The notes under the pieces: model-generated
Databases searched by the model: none
What the model was told of the DNA's origin: nothing
The model's input: the letters and a program-made list of their open reading frames with translations, nothing else
Part shown: positions 11,807-22,162 of the stretch, one piece after another
Numbering within the stretch: position 1 is the first letter of the stretch
Layout of the letters: each line of letters starts with the position of its first letter
Program-made: the position numbers and the translations under genes
Source: Pristionchus mayeri
Taxonomy: Eukaryota; Nematoda; Chromadorea; Rhabditida; Neodiplogasteridae
DNA length: 64,000 bases
NCBI GenBank assembly: GCA_036245805.1
Contig: BTRK01000003.1
Span: 9,734,001 to 9,798,000 of the forward strand
Direction: 5' to 3'

Positions 11807-13812
11807 TAAGGATCATTATTTTGTGATATTTTGAGAGATATCAGCTTAATTGCAACGCTAATTTAGCTTTACAATAACATCAACTATGGCACTGTTCTTT
11901 GAAAATACATAGTTAGACTTTCAAAGCATATTCTGACCACATTCATCGCTACGAGTAAGGAGGTCTTAAGGATTATTCTTTTGTGATATTTTGAGAGAGA
12001 GATATCAGCTTAATTGCGACGCTAATTTAGCTTTACAATAACATCAACAATGGCACTGTTCTTTGAAAATACATTGTTAGACCTTCAAAGGAAAATACGT
12101 TGTTAGACTTTCAAAGCATATTCTGACCACATTCATCGCTACGAGTAAGGAGGTCTTAAGGATCATTATTTTGTGATATTTTGAGAGATATCAGCTTAAT
12201 TGCGACGCTAATTTAGCTTTACAATAACATCAACTATGGCACTGTTCTTTGAAAATACATTGTTAGACCTTCAAAGCATATTCTGACCACATTCATCGCT
12301 ACGAGTAAGGAGGTCTTAAGGATCATTATTTTGTGATATTTTGAGAGATATCAGCTCAGTTGCGACGCTAATTTAGCTTTACAATAACATCAACAATGGC
12401 ACTGTTCTTTGAAAATACGTTGTTAGACTTTCAAAGCATATTCTGACCACATTCATCGCTACGAGTAAGGAGGTCTTAAGGATCATTATTTTGTGATATT
12501 TTATGAGATATCAGCTTAATTGCGACGCTAATTTAGCTTTACAATAACATCAACTATGGCACTGTTCCTTGAAAATACATAGTTAGACTTTCAAAGCATA
12601 TTCTGACCACATTCATCGCTACAAGTAAGGAGGTCTTAAGGATCATTATTTTGTGATATTTTGAGAGATATCAGCTTAATTGCGACGCTAATTTAGCTTT
12701 ACAATAACATCAACTATGGCACTGTTCCTTGAAAATACATAGTTAGACCTTCAAAGCATATTCTGACCACATTCATCGCTACGAGTAAGGAGGTCTTAAG
12801 GATCATTCTTTTGTGATATTTTGAGAGATATCAGCTTAATTGCGACGCTAATTTAGCTTTACAATAACATCAACAATGGCACTGTTCTTTGAAAATACAT
12901 TGTTAGACCTTCAAAGGAAAATACATTGTTAGACCTTCAAAGCATATTCTAACCACATTCATCGCTACGAGTAAGGAGGTCTTAAGGATCATTATTTTGT
13001 GATATTTTGAGAGATATCAGCTTAATTGCAACGCTAATTTAGCTTTACAATAACATCAACTATGGCACTGTTCTTTGAAAATACATAGTTAGACTTTCAA
13101 AGCATATTCTGACCACATTCATCGCTACGAGTAAGGAGGTCTTAAGGATTATTCTTTTGTGATATTTTGAGAGAGAGATATCAGCTTAATTGCGACGCTA
13201 ATTTAGCTTTACAATAACATCAACAATGGCACTGTTCTTTGAAAATACATTGTTAGACCTTCAAAGGAAAATACGTTGTTAGACTTTCAAAGCATATTCT
13301 GACCACATTCATCGCTACGAGTAAGGAGGTCTTAAGGATCATTATTTTGTGATATTTTGAGAGATATCAGCTTAATTGCGACGCTAATTTAGCTTTACAA
13401 TAACATCAACTATGGCACTGTTCTTTGAAAATACATTGTTAGACCTTCAAAGCATATTCTGACCACATTCATCGCTACGAGTAAGGAGGTCTTAAGGATC
13501 ATTATTTTGTGATATTTTGAGAGATATCAGCTCAGTTGCGACGCTAATTTAGCTTTACAATAACATCAACAATGGCACTGTTCTTTGAAAATACGTTGTT
13601 AGACTTTCAAAGCATATTCTGACCACATTCATCGCTACGAGTAAGGAGGTCTTAAGGATCATTATTTTGTGATATTTTATGAGATATCAGCTTAATTGCG
13701 ACGCTAATTTAGCTTTACAATAACATCAACTATGGCACTGTTCCTTGAAAATACATAGTTAGACTTTCAAAGCATATTCTGACCACATTCATCGCTACAA
13801 GTAAGGAGGTCT
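11621..13812. repeat. 1176-bp heptamer, tandem duplication
   Basis: The order is C12 long copy, A105 copy, GAGA-insertion long copy starting TAAGGATTATT (190 bp), plain copy, CAG/G103 copy, TTTATGAG copy and TTCCTTG copy (186+160+190+160+160+160+160). The marks at 11971/13147 (GATTATT), 12501/13677 (TTATGAG), TTCCTTG and ACAAGT repeat at 1176 bp. The second block has six of the seven monomers; the seventh position (13813) is a family III copy. It is a family II-like island inside family III. Confidence 0.94.
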
Positions 13813-15196
13813 TAAGGATCATTATTTTGTGATATTTTGAGAGATATCAGCGCAATTGCGACGCTAATTTAGCTTTACAATAACATCAACTATGACACTG
13901 TTCTTTGAAAATACATTGTTAGACCTTCAAAGCATATTCTGACCACATTCATCGCAACGAGTAAGGAGGTCTTAAGGATCATTATTTTGTGATATTTTGA
14001 GAGATATCAGCTTAATTGCGACGCTAATTTAGCTTTACAATAACATCAACTATGGCACTGTTCTTTGAAAATACATTGTTAGACTTTCAAAGGAAAATAC
14101 ATTGTTAGACCTTCAAAGCATATTCTGACCACATTCATCGCTACGAGTAAGGAGGTCTTAAGGATCATTATTTTGTGATATTTTGAGAGATATCAGCTTA
14201 ATTGCGACGCTAATTTAGCTTTACAATAACATCAACTATGGCACTGTTCTTTGAAAATACATTGTTAGACCTTCAAAGGAAAATACATTGTTAGACCTTC
14301 AAAGCATATTCTGACCACATTCATCGTTACGAGTTAGGAGGTCTTAAGGATCATTATTTTGTTATATTTTGAGAGATATCAGCTCAGTTGCGACGCTAAT
14401 TTATCTTTACAATAACATCAACAATGGCACTGTTCTTTGAAAATACGTTGTTAGACCTTCAAAGCATATTCTGACCACATTCATCGCTACGAGTAAGGAG
14501 GTCTTAAGGATCATTATTTTGTGATATTTTGAGAGATATCAGCTCAATTTCGACGCTAATTTAGCTTTACAATAACATCAACTATGACACTGTTCTTTGA
14601 AAATACATAGTTAGACTTTCAAAGCATATTCTGACCACATTCATCGCTACGAGTAAGGAGGTCTTAAGGATCATTATTTTGTGATATTTTGAGAGATATC
14701 AGCTTAATTGCGACGCTAATTTAGCTTTACAATAACATCAACTATGGCACTGTTCTTTGAAAATACATTGTTAGACCTTCAAAGGAAAATACATTGTTAG
14801 ACCTTCAAAGCATATTCTGACCACATTCATCGCTACGAGTAAGGAGGTCTTAAGGATCATTATTTTGTGATATTTTGAGAGATATCAGCTTAATTGCGAC
14901 GCTAATTTAGCTTTACAGTAACATCAACTATGGCACTGTTCTTTGAAAATACATAGTTAGACTTTCAAAGCATATTCTGACCACATTCATCGCTACGAGT
15001 AAGGAGGTCTTAAGGATCATTATTTTGTGATATTTTGAGAGATATCAGCTTAATTGCGACGCTAATTTAGCTTTACAATAACATCAACAATGGCACTGTT
15101 CTTTGAAAATACATTGTTAGACCTTCAAAGGAAAATACATTGTTAGACCTTCAAAGCATATTCTGACCACATTCATCGCTACGAGTAAGGAGGTCT
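13813..15196. repeat. Family III region, copy 2 of the 7066-bp displaced duplication
   Basis: Monomers start at 13813, 13973, 14159, 14345, 14505, 14665, 14851 and 15011. From 13973 they match 6907-8110 with the same rare marks (CGTTACGAGTTAGG at 14325, GTTATA, TTTCGAC, ACAGTAAC). The first monomer, 13813, has a private CAGCGCAATT and does not match 6747 in its 5' part, although its 3' part (GACAC, CGCAAC) does, so the left boundary lies inside that monomer. Confidence 0.9.
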
Positions 15197-15836
15197 TAAG
15201 GATCATTATTTTGTGATATTTTGAGAGATATCAGCTCAATTGCGACGCTAATTCAGCTTTACAATAACATCAACTATGACACTGTTCTTTGAAAATACAT
15301 TGTTAGACCTTCAAAGCATATTCTGACCACATTCATCGCAACGAGTAAGGAGGTCTTAATTATCATTATTTTGTGATATTTTGAGAGATATCAGCTCAAT
15401 TGCGACGCTAATTCAGCTTTACAATAACATCAACTATGACACTGTTCTTTGAAAATACATTGTTAGACCTTCAAAGCATATTCTGACCACATTCATCGCT
15501 ACGAGTAAGGAGGTCTTAAGGATCATTATTTTGTGATATTTTGAGAGATATCAGCTCAATTGCGACGCTAATTCAGCTTTACAATAACATCAACTATGAC
15601 ACTGTTCTTTGAAAATACATTGTTAGACCTTCAAAGCATATTCTGACCACATTCATCGCAACGAGTAAGGAGGTCTTAATTATCATTATTTTGTGATATT
15701 TTGAGAGATATCAGCTCAATTGCGACGCTAATTCAGCTTTACAATAACATCAACTATGACACTGTTCTTTGAAAATACATTGTTAGACCTTCAAAGCATA
15801 TTCTGACCACATTCATCGCAACGAGTAAGGAGGTCT
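15197..15836. repeat. 320-bp dimer, two copies, family III
   Basis: Two CAA/C58/GACAC monomers alternate: one with the normal start and one starting TAATTATC. The dimers are 15197-15516 and 15517-15836. They differ where the first TAATTATC copy ends CGCTAC and the second CGCAAC. Unlike 8451, neither has the CTTTCAAAA change, so they are a separate branch of the same pair. Confidence 0.92.
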
Positions 15837-17220
15837 TAAGGATCATTATTTTGTGATATTTTGAGAGATATCAGCTTAATTGCGACGCTAATTTAGCTTT
15901 ACAATAACATCAACTATGGCACTGTTCTTTGAAAATACATTGTTAGACTTTCAAAGGAAAATACATTGTTAGACCTTCAAAGCATATTCTGACCACATTC
16001 ATCGCTACGAGTAAGGAGGTCTTAAGGATCATTATTTTGTGATATTTTGAGAGATATCAGCTTAATTGCGACGCTAATTTAGCTTTACAATAACATCAAC
16101 TATGGCGCTGTTCTTTGAAAATACATAGTTAGACTTTCAAAGCATTTTCTGACCACATTCATCGCTACGAGTAAGGAGGTCTTAAGGATCATTATTTTGT
16201 GATATTTTGAGAGATATCAGCTTAATTGCGACGCTAATTTAGCTTTACAATAACATCAACTATGGCACTGTTCTTTGAAAATACATTGTTAGACCTTCAA
16301 AGGAAAATACATTGTTAGACCTTCAAAACATATTCTGACCACATTCATCGCTACGAGTAAGGAGGTCTTAAGGATCATTATTTTGTGATATTTTGAGAGA
16401 TATCAGCTTAATTGCGACGCTAATTTAGCTTTACAATAACATCAACTATGGCGCTGTTCTTTGAAAATACATAGTTAGACTTTCAAAGCATTTTCTGACC
16501 ACATTCATCGCTACGAGTAAGGAGGTCTTAAGGATCATTATTTTGTGATATTTTGAGAGATATCAGCTTAATTGCGACGCTAATTTAGCTTTACAATAAC
16601 ATCAACTATGGCACTGTTCTTTGAAAATACATTGTTAGACCTTCAAAGGAAAATACATTGTTAGACCTTCAAAACATATTCTGACCACATTCATCGCTAC
16701 GAGTAAGGAGGACTTAAGGATCATTATTTTGTGATATTTTGAGAGATATCAGCTTAATTGCGACGCTAGTTTAGCGTTACAATAACATCAACAATGGCAC
16801 TGTTCTTTGAAAATACATTGTTAGACCTTCAAAGCATATTCTGACCACATTCATCGCTACGAGTAAGGAGGTCTTAAGGATCATTATTTTGTGATATTTT
16901 GAGAGATATCAGCTTAATTGCGACGCTAATTTAGCTTTACAATAACATCAACAATGGCACTGTTCTTTGAAAATACATTGTTAGACCTTCAAAGGAAAAT
17001 ACATTGTTAGACCTTCAAAACATATTCTGACCACATTCATCGCTACGAGTAAGGAGGTCTTAAGGATCATTATTTTGTGATATTTTGAGAGATATCAGCT
17101 TAATTGCGACGCTAATTTAGCTTTACAATAACATCAACTATGGCACTGTTCTTTGAAAATACATAGTTAGACTTTCAAAGCATATTCTGACCACATTCAT
17201 CGCTACGAGTAAGGAGGTCT
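15837..17220. repeat. Family III to I transition with a duplicated 346-bp dimer
   Basis: After a long copy (15837), the dimer GCGCTG/A105 copy plus long A120 copy occurs at 16023-16368 and 16369-16714 (160+186). Both GCGCTG copies have the CATTTTCTG change. The second dimer ends GGAGGACT, a private change at about 16709. Next, 16715 is a private TAA/G55 copy with TTTAGCGTTAC, followed by 16875 (long, A120) and 17061 (A105). A120 long copies are a family I mark, so the change of family is gradual here. Confidence 0.88.
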
Positions 17221-17406
17221 TAAGGATCATTATTTTGTGATATTTTGAGAGATATCAGCTTAATTGCGACGCTAATTTAGCTTTACAATAACATCAACAA
17301 TGGCACTGTTCTTTGAAAATACATTGTTAGACCTTCAAAGGAAAATACATTGTTAGACCTTCAAAGCATATTCTGACCACATTCATCGCTACGAGTAAGG
17401 AGGTCT
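17221..17406. repeat. Long (186-bp) monomer with duplicated 26-mer, type copy
   Basis: Bases 95-120 of the monomer occur twice in tandem, at 17315-17340 and 17341-17366; otherwise this is an ordinary copy. The 26-mer starts GAAAATAC and ends CTTCAAAG. In all, 112 of 381 monomers have this duplication, spread over the whole window. It never occurs in monomers with A at base 105. The two copies inside one monomer are usually identical; exceptions are T in the first copy (6907, 9303, 13973, 15837), GTT in the second copy (11967, 13143) and A for C in the first copy near the right end (62911, 63443 onwards). The long form is therefore an established subtype, not repeated independent slippage. Confidence 0.96.
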
Positions 17407-19058
17407 TAAGGATCATTATTTTGTGATATTTTGAGAGATATCAGCTTAATTGCAACGCTAATTTAGCTTTACAATAACATCAACAATGGCACTGTTCTTT
17501 GAAAATACGTTGTTAGACCTTCAAAGCATATTCTTACCACATTCATCGCTACGAGTAAGGAGGTCTTAAGGATCATTATTTTGTGATATTTTGAGAGATA
17601 TCAGCTCAATTGCGACGCTAATTTAGCTTTACAATAACATCAACTATGGCACTGTTCTTTGAAAATACATAGTTAGACTTTCAAAGCATATTCTGACCAC
17701 ATTCATCGCTACGAGTAAGGAGGTCTTAAGGATCATTATATTGTGATATTTTGAGAGATATCAGCTCAGTTGCGACGCTAGTTTAGCTTTACAATAACAT
17801 CAACAATGGCACTGTTCTTTGAAAATACATTGTTAGACCTTCAAAGCATATTCTGACCACATTCATCGCTACGAGTAAGGAGGTCTTAAGGATCATTATT
17901 TTGTGATATTTTGAGAGATATCAGCTCAATTGCGACGCTAATTTAGCTTTACAATAACATCAACTATGGCACTGTTCTTTGAAAATACATAGTTAGACTT
18001 TCAAAGCATATTCTGACCACATTCATCGCTACGAGTAAGGAGGTCTTAAGGATCATTATATTGTGATATTTTGAGAGATATCAGCTCAGTTGCGACGCTA
18101 GTTTAGCTTTACAATAACATCAACAATGGCACTGTTCTTTGAAAATACATTGTTAGACCTTCAAAGCATATTCTGACCACATTCATCGCTACGAGTAAGG
18201 AGGTCTTAAGGATCATTATTTTGTGATATTTTGAGAGATATCAGCTTAATTGCGACGCTAATTTAGCTTTACAATAACATCAACTATGGCACTGTTCTTT
18301 GAAAATACATTGTTAGACCTTCAAAGGAAAATACATTGTTAGACCTTCAAAACATATTCTGACCACATTCATCGCTACGAGTAAGGAGGTCTTAAGGATC
18401 ATTATTTTGTGATATTTTGAGAGATATCAGCTTAATTGCAACGCTAATTTAGCTTTACAATAACATCAACAATGGCACTGTTCTTTGAAAATACGTTGTT
18501 AGACCTTCAAAGCATATTCTTACCACATTCATCGCTACGAGTAAGGAGGTCTTAAGGATCATTATTTTGTGATATTTTGAGAGATATCAGCTCAATTGCG
18601 ACGCTAATTTAGCTTTACAATAACATCAACTATGGCACTGTTCTTTGAAAATACATAGTTAGACTTTCAAAGCATATTCTGACCACATTCATCGCTACGA
18701 GTAAGGAGGTCTTAAGGATCATTATATTGTGATATTTTGAGAGATATCAGCTCAGTTGCGACGCTAGTTTAGCTTTACAATAACATCAACAATGGCACTG
18801 TTCTTTGAAAATACATTGTTAGACCTTCAAAGCATATTCTGACCACATTCATCGCTACGAGTAAGGAGGTCTTAAGGATCATTATTTTGTGATATTTTGA
18901 GAGATATCAGCTTAATTGCGACGCTAATTTAGCTTTACAATAACATCAACTATGGCACTGTTCTTTGAAAATACATTGTTAGACCTTCAAAGGAAAATAC
19001 ATTGTTAGACCTTCAAAACATATTCTGACCACATTCATCGCTACGAGTAAGGAGGTCT
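17221..19058. repeat. Family I: G103, CAA/A105, A14 and long A120 cycle
   Basis: The order is long AA copy (17221), G103 with TTCTTA (17407), CAA/A105 (17567), A14/CAG (17727), CAA/A105 (17887), A14/CAG (18047), long A120 (18207), G103 (18393), CAA/A105 (18553), A14/CAG (18713) and long A120 (18873). The CAA/A105 plus A14 dimer (320 bp) is doubled once, at 17567-18206. The order matches 2211-3062, 22825-23490 and 26107-26772. Confidence 0.9.
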
Positions 19059-21838
19059 TAAGGATCATTATTTTGTGATATTTTGAGAGATATCAGCTTA
19101 ATTGCGACGCTAATTTAGCTTTACAATAACATCAACTATGGCACTGTTCTTTGAAAATACATAGTTAGACTTTCAAAGCATATTCTGACCACATTCATCG
19201 CTACGAGTAAGGAGGTCTTAAGGATCATTATTTTGTGATATTTTGAGAGATATCAGCTTAATTGCGACGCTAATTTAGCTTTACAATAACATCAACTATG
19301 GCACTGTTCTTTGAAAATACATAGTTAGACTTTCAAAGCATATTCTGACCACATTCATCGCTACGAGTAAGGAGGTCTTAAGGATCATTATATTGTGATA
19401 TTTTGAGAGATATCAGCTCAGTTGCGACGCTAGTTTAGCTTTACAATAACATCAACAATGGCACTGTTCTTTGAAAATACATTGTTAGACCTTCAAAGCA
19501 TATTCTGACCACATTCATCGCTACGAGTAAGGAGGTCTTAAGGATCATTATTTTGTGATATTTTGAGAGATATCAGCTTAATTGCAACGCTAATTTAGCT
19601 TTACAATAACATCAACTATGACACTGTTCTTTGAAAATACATAGTTGGACTTTCAAAGCATATTCTGACCACATTCATCGCTACGAGTAAGGAGGTCTTA
19701 AGGATCATTCTTTTGTGATATTTTGAGAGAGAGATATCAGCTTAATTGCGACGCTAATTTAGCTTTACAATAACATCAACTATGGCACTGTTCTTTGAAA
19801 ATACATTGTTAGACCTTCAAAGCATATTCTGACCACATTCATCGCTACGAGTAAGGAGGTCTTAAGGATCATTATTTTGTGATATTTTGAGAGATATCAG
19901 CTCAGTTGCGACGCTAGTTTAGCTTTACAATAACATCAACTATGGCACTGTTCTTTGAAAATACATTGTTAGACCTTCAAAGGAAAATACATTGTTAGAC
20001 CTTCAAAACATATTCTGACCACATTCATCGCTACGAGTAAGGAGGTCTTAAGGATCATTATTTTGTGATATTTTGAGAGATATCAGCTTAATTGCGACGC
20101 TAATTTAGCTTTACAATAACATCAACTATGGCACTGTTCTTTGAAAATACATAGTTAGACTTTCAAAGCATATTCTGACCACATTCATCGCTACGAGTAA
20201 GGAGGTCTTAAGGATCATTATTTTGTGATATTTTGAGAGATATCAGCTTAATTGCGACGCTAATTTAGCTTTACAATAACATCAACTATGGCACTGTTCT
20301 TTGAAAATACATAGTTAGACTTTCAAAGCATATTCTGACCACATTCATCGCTACGAGTAAGGAGGTCTTAAGGATCATTATATTGTGATATTTTGAGAGA
20401 TATCAGCTCAGTTGCGACGCTAGTTTAGCTTTACAATAACATCAACAATGGCACTGTTCTTTGAAAATACATTGTTAGACCTTCAAAGCATATTCTGACC
20501 ACATTCATCGCTACGAGTAAGGAGGTCTTAAGGATCATTATTTTGTGATATTTTGAGAGATATCAGCTTAATTGCAACGCTAATTTAGCTTTACAATAAC
20601 ATCAACTATGACACTGTTCTTTGAAAATACATAGTTAGACTTTCAAAGCATATTCTGACCACATTCATCGCTACGAGTAAGGAGGTCTTAAGGATCATTC
20701 TTTTGTGATATTTTGAGAGAGAGATATCAGCTTAATTGCGACGCTAATTTAGCTTTACAATAACATCAACTATGGCACTGTTCTTTGAAAATACATTGTT
20801 AGACCTTCAAAGCATATTCTGACCACATTCATCGCTACGAGTAAGGAGGTCTTAAGGATCATTATTTTGTGATATTTTGAGAGATATCAGCTCAGTTGCG
20901 ACGCTAGTTTAGCTTTACAATAACATCAACTATGGCACTGTTCTTTGAAAATACATTGTTAGACCTTCAAAGCATATTCTGACCACATTCATCGCTACGA
21001 GTAAGGAGGTCTTAAGGATCATTATTTTGTGATATTTTGAGAGATATCAGCTCAGTTGCGACGCTAGTTTAGCTTTACAATAACATCAACAATGGCACTG
21101 TTCTTTGAAAATACATTGTTAGACCTTCAAAGGAAAATACATTGTTAGACCTTCAAAACATATTCTGACCACATTCATCGCTACGAGTAAGGAGGTCTTA
21201 AGGATCATTATTTTGTGATATTTTGAGAGATATCAGCTTAATTGCGACGCTAATTTAGCTTTACAATAACATCAACTATGGCACTGTTCTTTGAAAATAC
21301 ATAGTTAGACTTTCAAAGCATATTCTGACCACATTCATCGCTACGAGTAAGGAGGTCTTAAGGATCATTATTTTGTGATATTTTGAGAGATATCAGCTTA
21401 ATTGCGACGCTAATTTAGCTTTACAATAACATCAACTATGGCACTGTTCTTTGAAAATACATAGTTAGACTTTCAAAGCATATTCTGACCACATTCATCG
21501 CTACGAGTAAGGAGGTCTTAAGGATCATTATATTGTGATATTTTGAGAGATATCAGCTCAGTTGCGACGCTAGTTTAGCTTTACAATAACATCAACAATG
21601 GCACTGTTCTTTGAAAATACATTGTTAGACCTTCAAAGCATATTCTGACCACATTCATCGCTACGAGTAAGGAGGTCTTAAGGATCATTATTTTGTGATA
21701 TTTTGAGAGATATCAGCTTAATTGCAACGCTAATTTAGCTTTACAATAACATCAACTATGACACTGTTCTTTGAAAATACATAGTTAGACTTTCAAAGCA
21801 TATTCTGACCACATTCATCGCTACGAGTAAGGAGGTCT
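19059..21838. repeat. Family I higher-order repeats of 990 and 1150 bp
   Basis: The order is A105, A105, A14/CAG, GACAC/A105, GAGA insertion, CAG-TA, CAG-AA long A120. The first turn (19059-20048, 990 bp) has one monomer fewer because 19863 joins the CAG-TA 5' part to the long A120 3' part. The second turn (20049-21198) is the full 1150-bp heptamer, and the third (21199-21838) lacks the insertion monomer. Region 20049-21838 matches 26773-28562 at a spacing of 6724 bp. A private GTTGGAC lies at 19645. Confidence 0.92.
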
Positions 21839-22015
21839 TAAGGATCATTATTTTGTGATATTTTGAGAGATATCAGCTCAGTTGCGACGCTAGTTTAGCT
21901 TTACAATAACATCAACTATGGCACTGTTCTTTGAAAATACATTGTTAGACCTTCAAAGCATATTCTGACCACATTCATCGCTACGAGTAAGGAGGTCTTA
22001 AGGATCATTATTTTG

Positions 22016-22035
22016 TGATATTTTGAGAGATATCA
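22016..22035. other. Inverted repeat 1 (monomer bases 18-37), example copy
   Basis: TGATAT and ATATCA form a perfect 6-bp inverted repeat around an 8-base T- and GA-rich spacer; the EcoRV hexamer GATATC (bases 31-36) lies across the right arm. The element is present in nearly every monomer. The +4 GAGA insertion lengthens its spacer from 8 to 12 bases, and C at base 33 (59691 and 60889) breaks the right arm and removes EcoRV. Whether it forms a hairpin or binds a protein is unknown. Confidence 0.6.
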
Positions 22036-22060
22036 GCTTAATTGCGACGCTAATTTAGCT
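22035..22060. other. Inverted repeat 2 at monomer bases 37-62, example copy
   Basis: AGCTTAATT and AATTTAGCT are inverted repeats matching at 8 of 9 positions around the 8-base spacer GCGACGCT. The spacer holds two of the monomer's four CpG sites. The common CAG and G55 substitutions fall in the arms; G43 and G55 each change an A-T pair to a G-T pair, which in RNA of this strand would still be a wobble pair. The dyad may be incidental; conservation of both arms is the only support. Confidence 0.5.
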
Positions 22061-22088
22061 TTACAATAACATCAACTATGGCACTGTT

Positions 22089-22118
22089 CTTTGAAAATAC
22101 ATTGTTAGACCTTCAAAG
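22089..22118. other. Inverted repeat 3 bounding the 26-bp submodule, example copy
   Basis: CTTTGAA (bases 91-97) and TTCAAAG (114-120) are a perfect 7-bp inverted repeat around 16 bases. In monomers with T113 the match grows to 8 bp (CTTTGAAA and TTTCAAAG, spacer 14). The segment that is duplicated in long monomers, bases 95-120, runs from inside the left arm to the end of the right arm, so each added unit brings another right arm. Variants C94, C95 and C118 break one arm each, and I found no copy with both arms broken. Confidence 0.65.
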
Positions 22119-22156
22119 CATATTCTGACCACATTCATCGCTACGAGTAAGGAGGT

Positions 22157-22162
22157 CTTAAG
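22157..22162. other. AflII-type palindrome at the monomer junction, example copy
   Basis: CTTAAG spans the last two and first four bases of neighbouring monomers and recurs at almost every junction, with a GATC just after it. It is lost where base 1 is A (before 667, 31365, 31871, 34539, 36195, 39953, 43367, 45022, 54276, 57636 and 62219) and where bases 4-5 are TT (8451, 9143, 10635, 15357, 15677). These give useful landmarks for physical mapping. Confidence 0.9.

Larger units (their letters stand above)
21999..22158. repeat. Reference 160-bp monomer
   Basis: This copy carries the commonest base at most variable positions and serves as the numbering reference. The recurrent variable bases are 1 (T/A), 12 (A/C), 14 (T/A), 41-43 (TAA, CAG or CAA), 48 (G/A), 55 (A/G), 58 (T/C), 60 (G/T), 79-80 (TA, AA or AT), 83 (G/A), 85 (A/G), 94 (T/C), 103 (A/G), 105 (T/A), 113 (C/T), 118 (A/C), 120 (G/A), 129 (G/A/T), 144 (T/A) and 151 (A/T). 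Bases 131-141 and the region around 61-78 are nearly invariant. The same plain type recurs at, for example, 12157, 29523, 32031 and 36355. Confidence 0.95.

Noticed and set aside
16709..16714. Private single-base changes as functional sites (for example GGAGGACT, TTTAGCGTTAC at 16770, CCACTTTC at 47769)
   Set aside because: They occur once each with no context that sets them apart from ordinary mutation; used only as landmarks.
22149..22156. Shine-Dalgarno-like AAGGAGGT in every monomer
   Set aside because: No start codon with an open frame follows at a suitable distance, all frames close within a monomer, and the array is not bacterial in character. The match is chance fixed by amplification.
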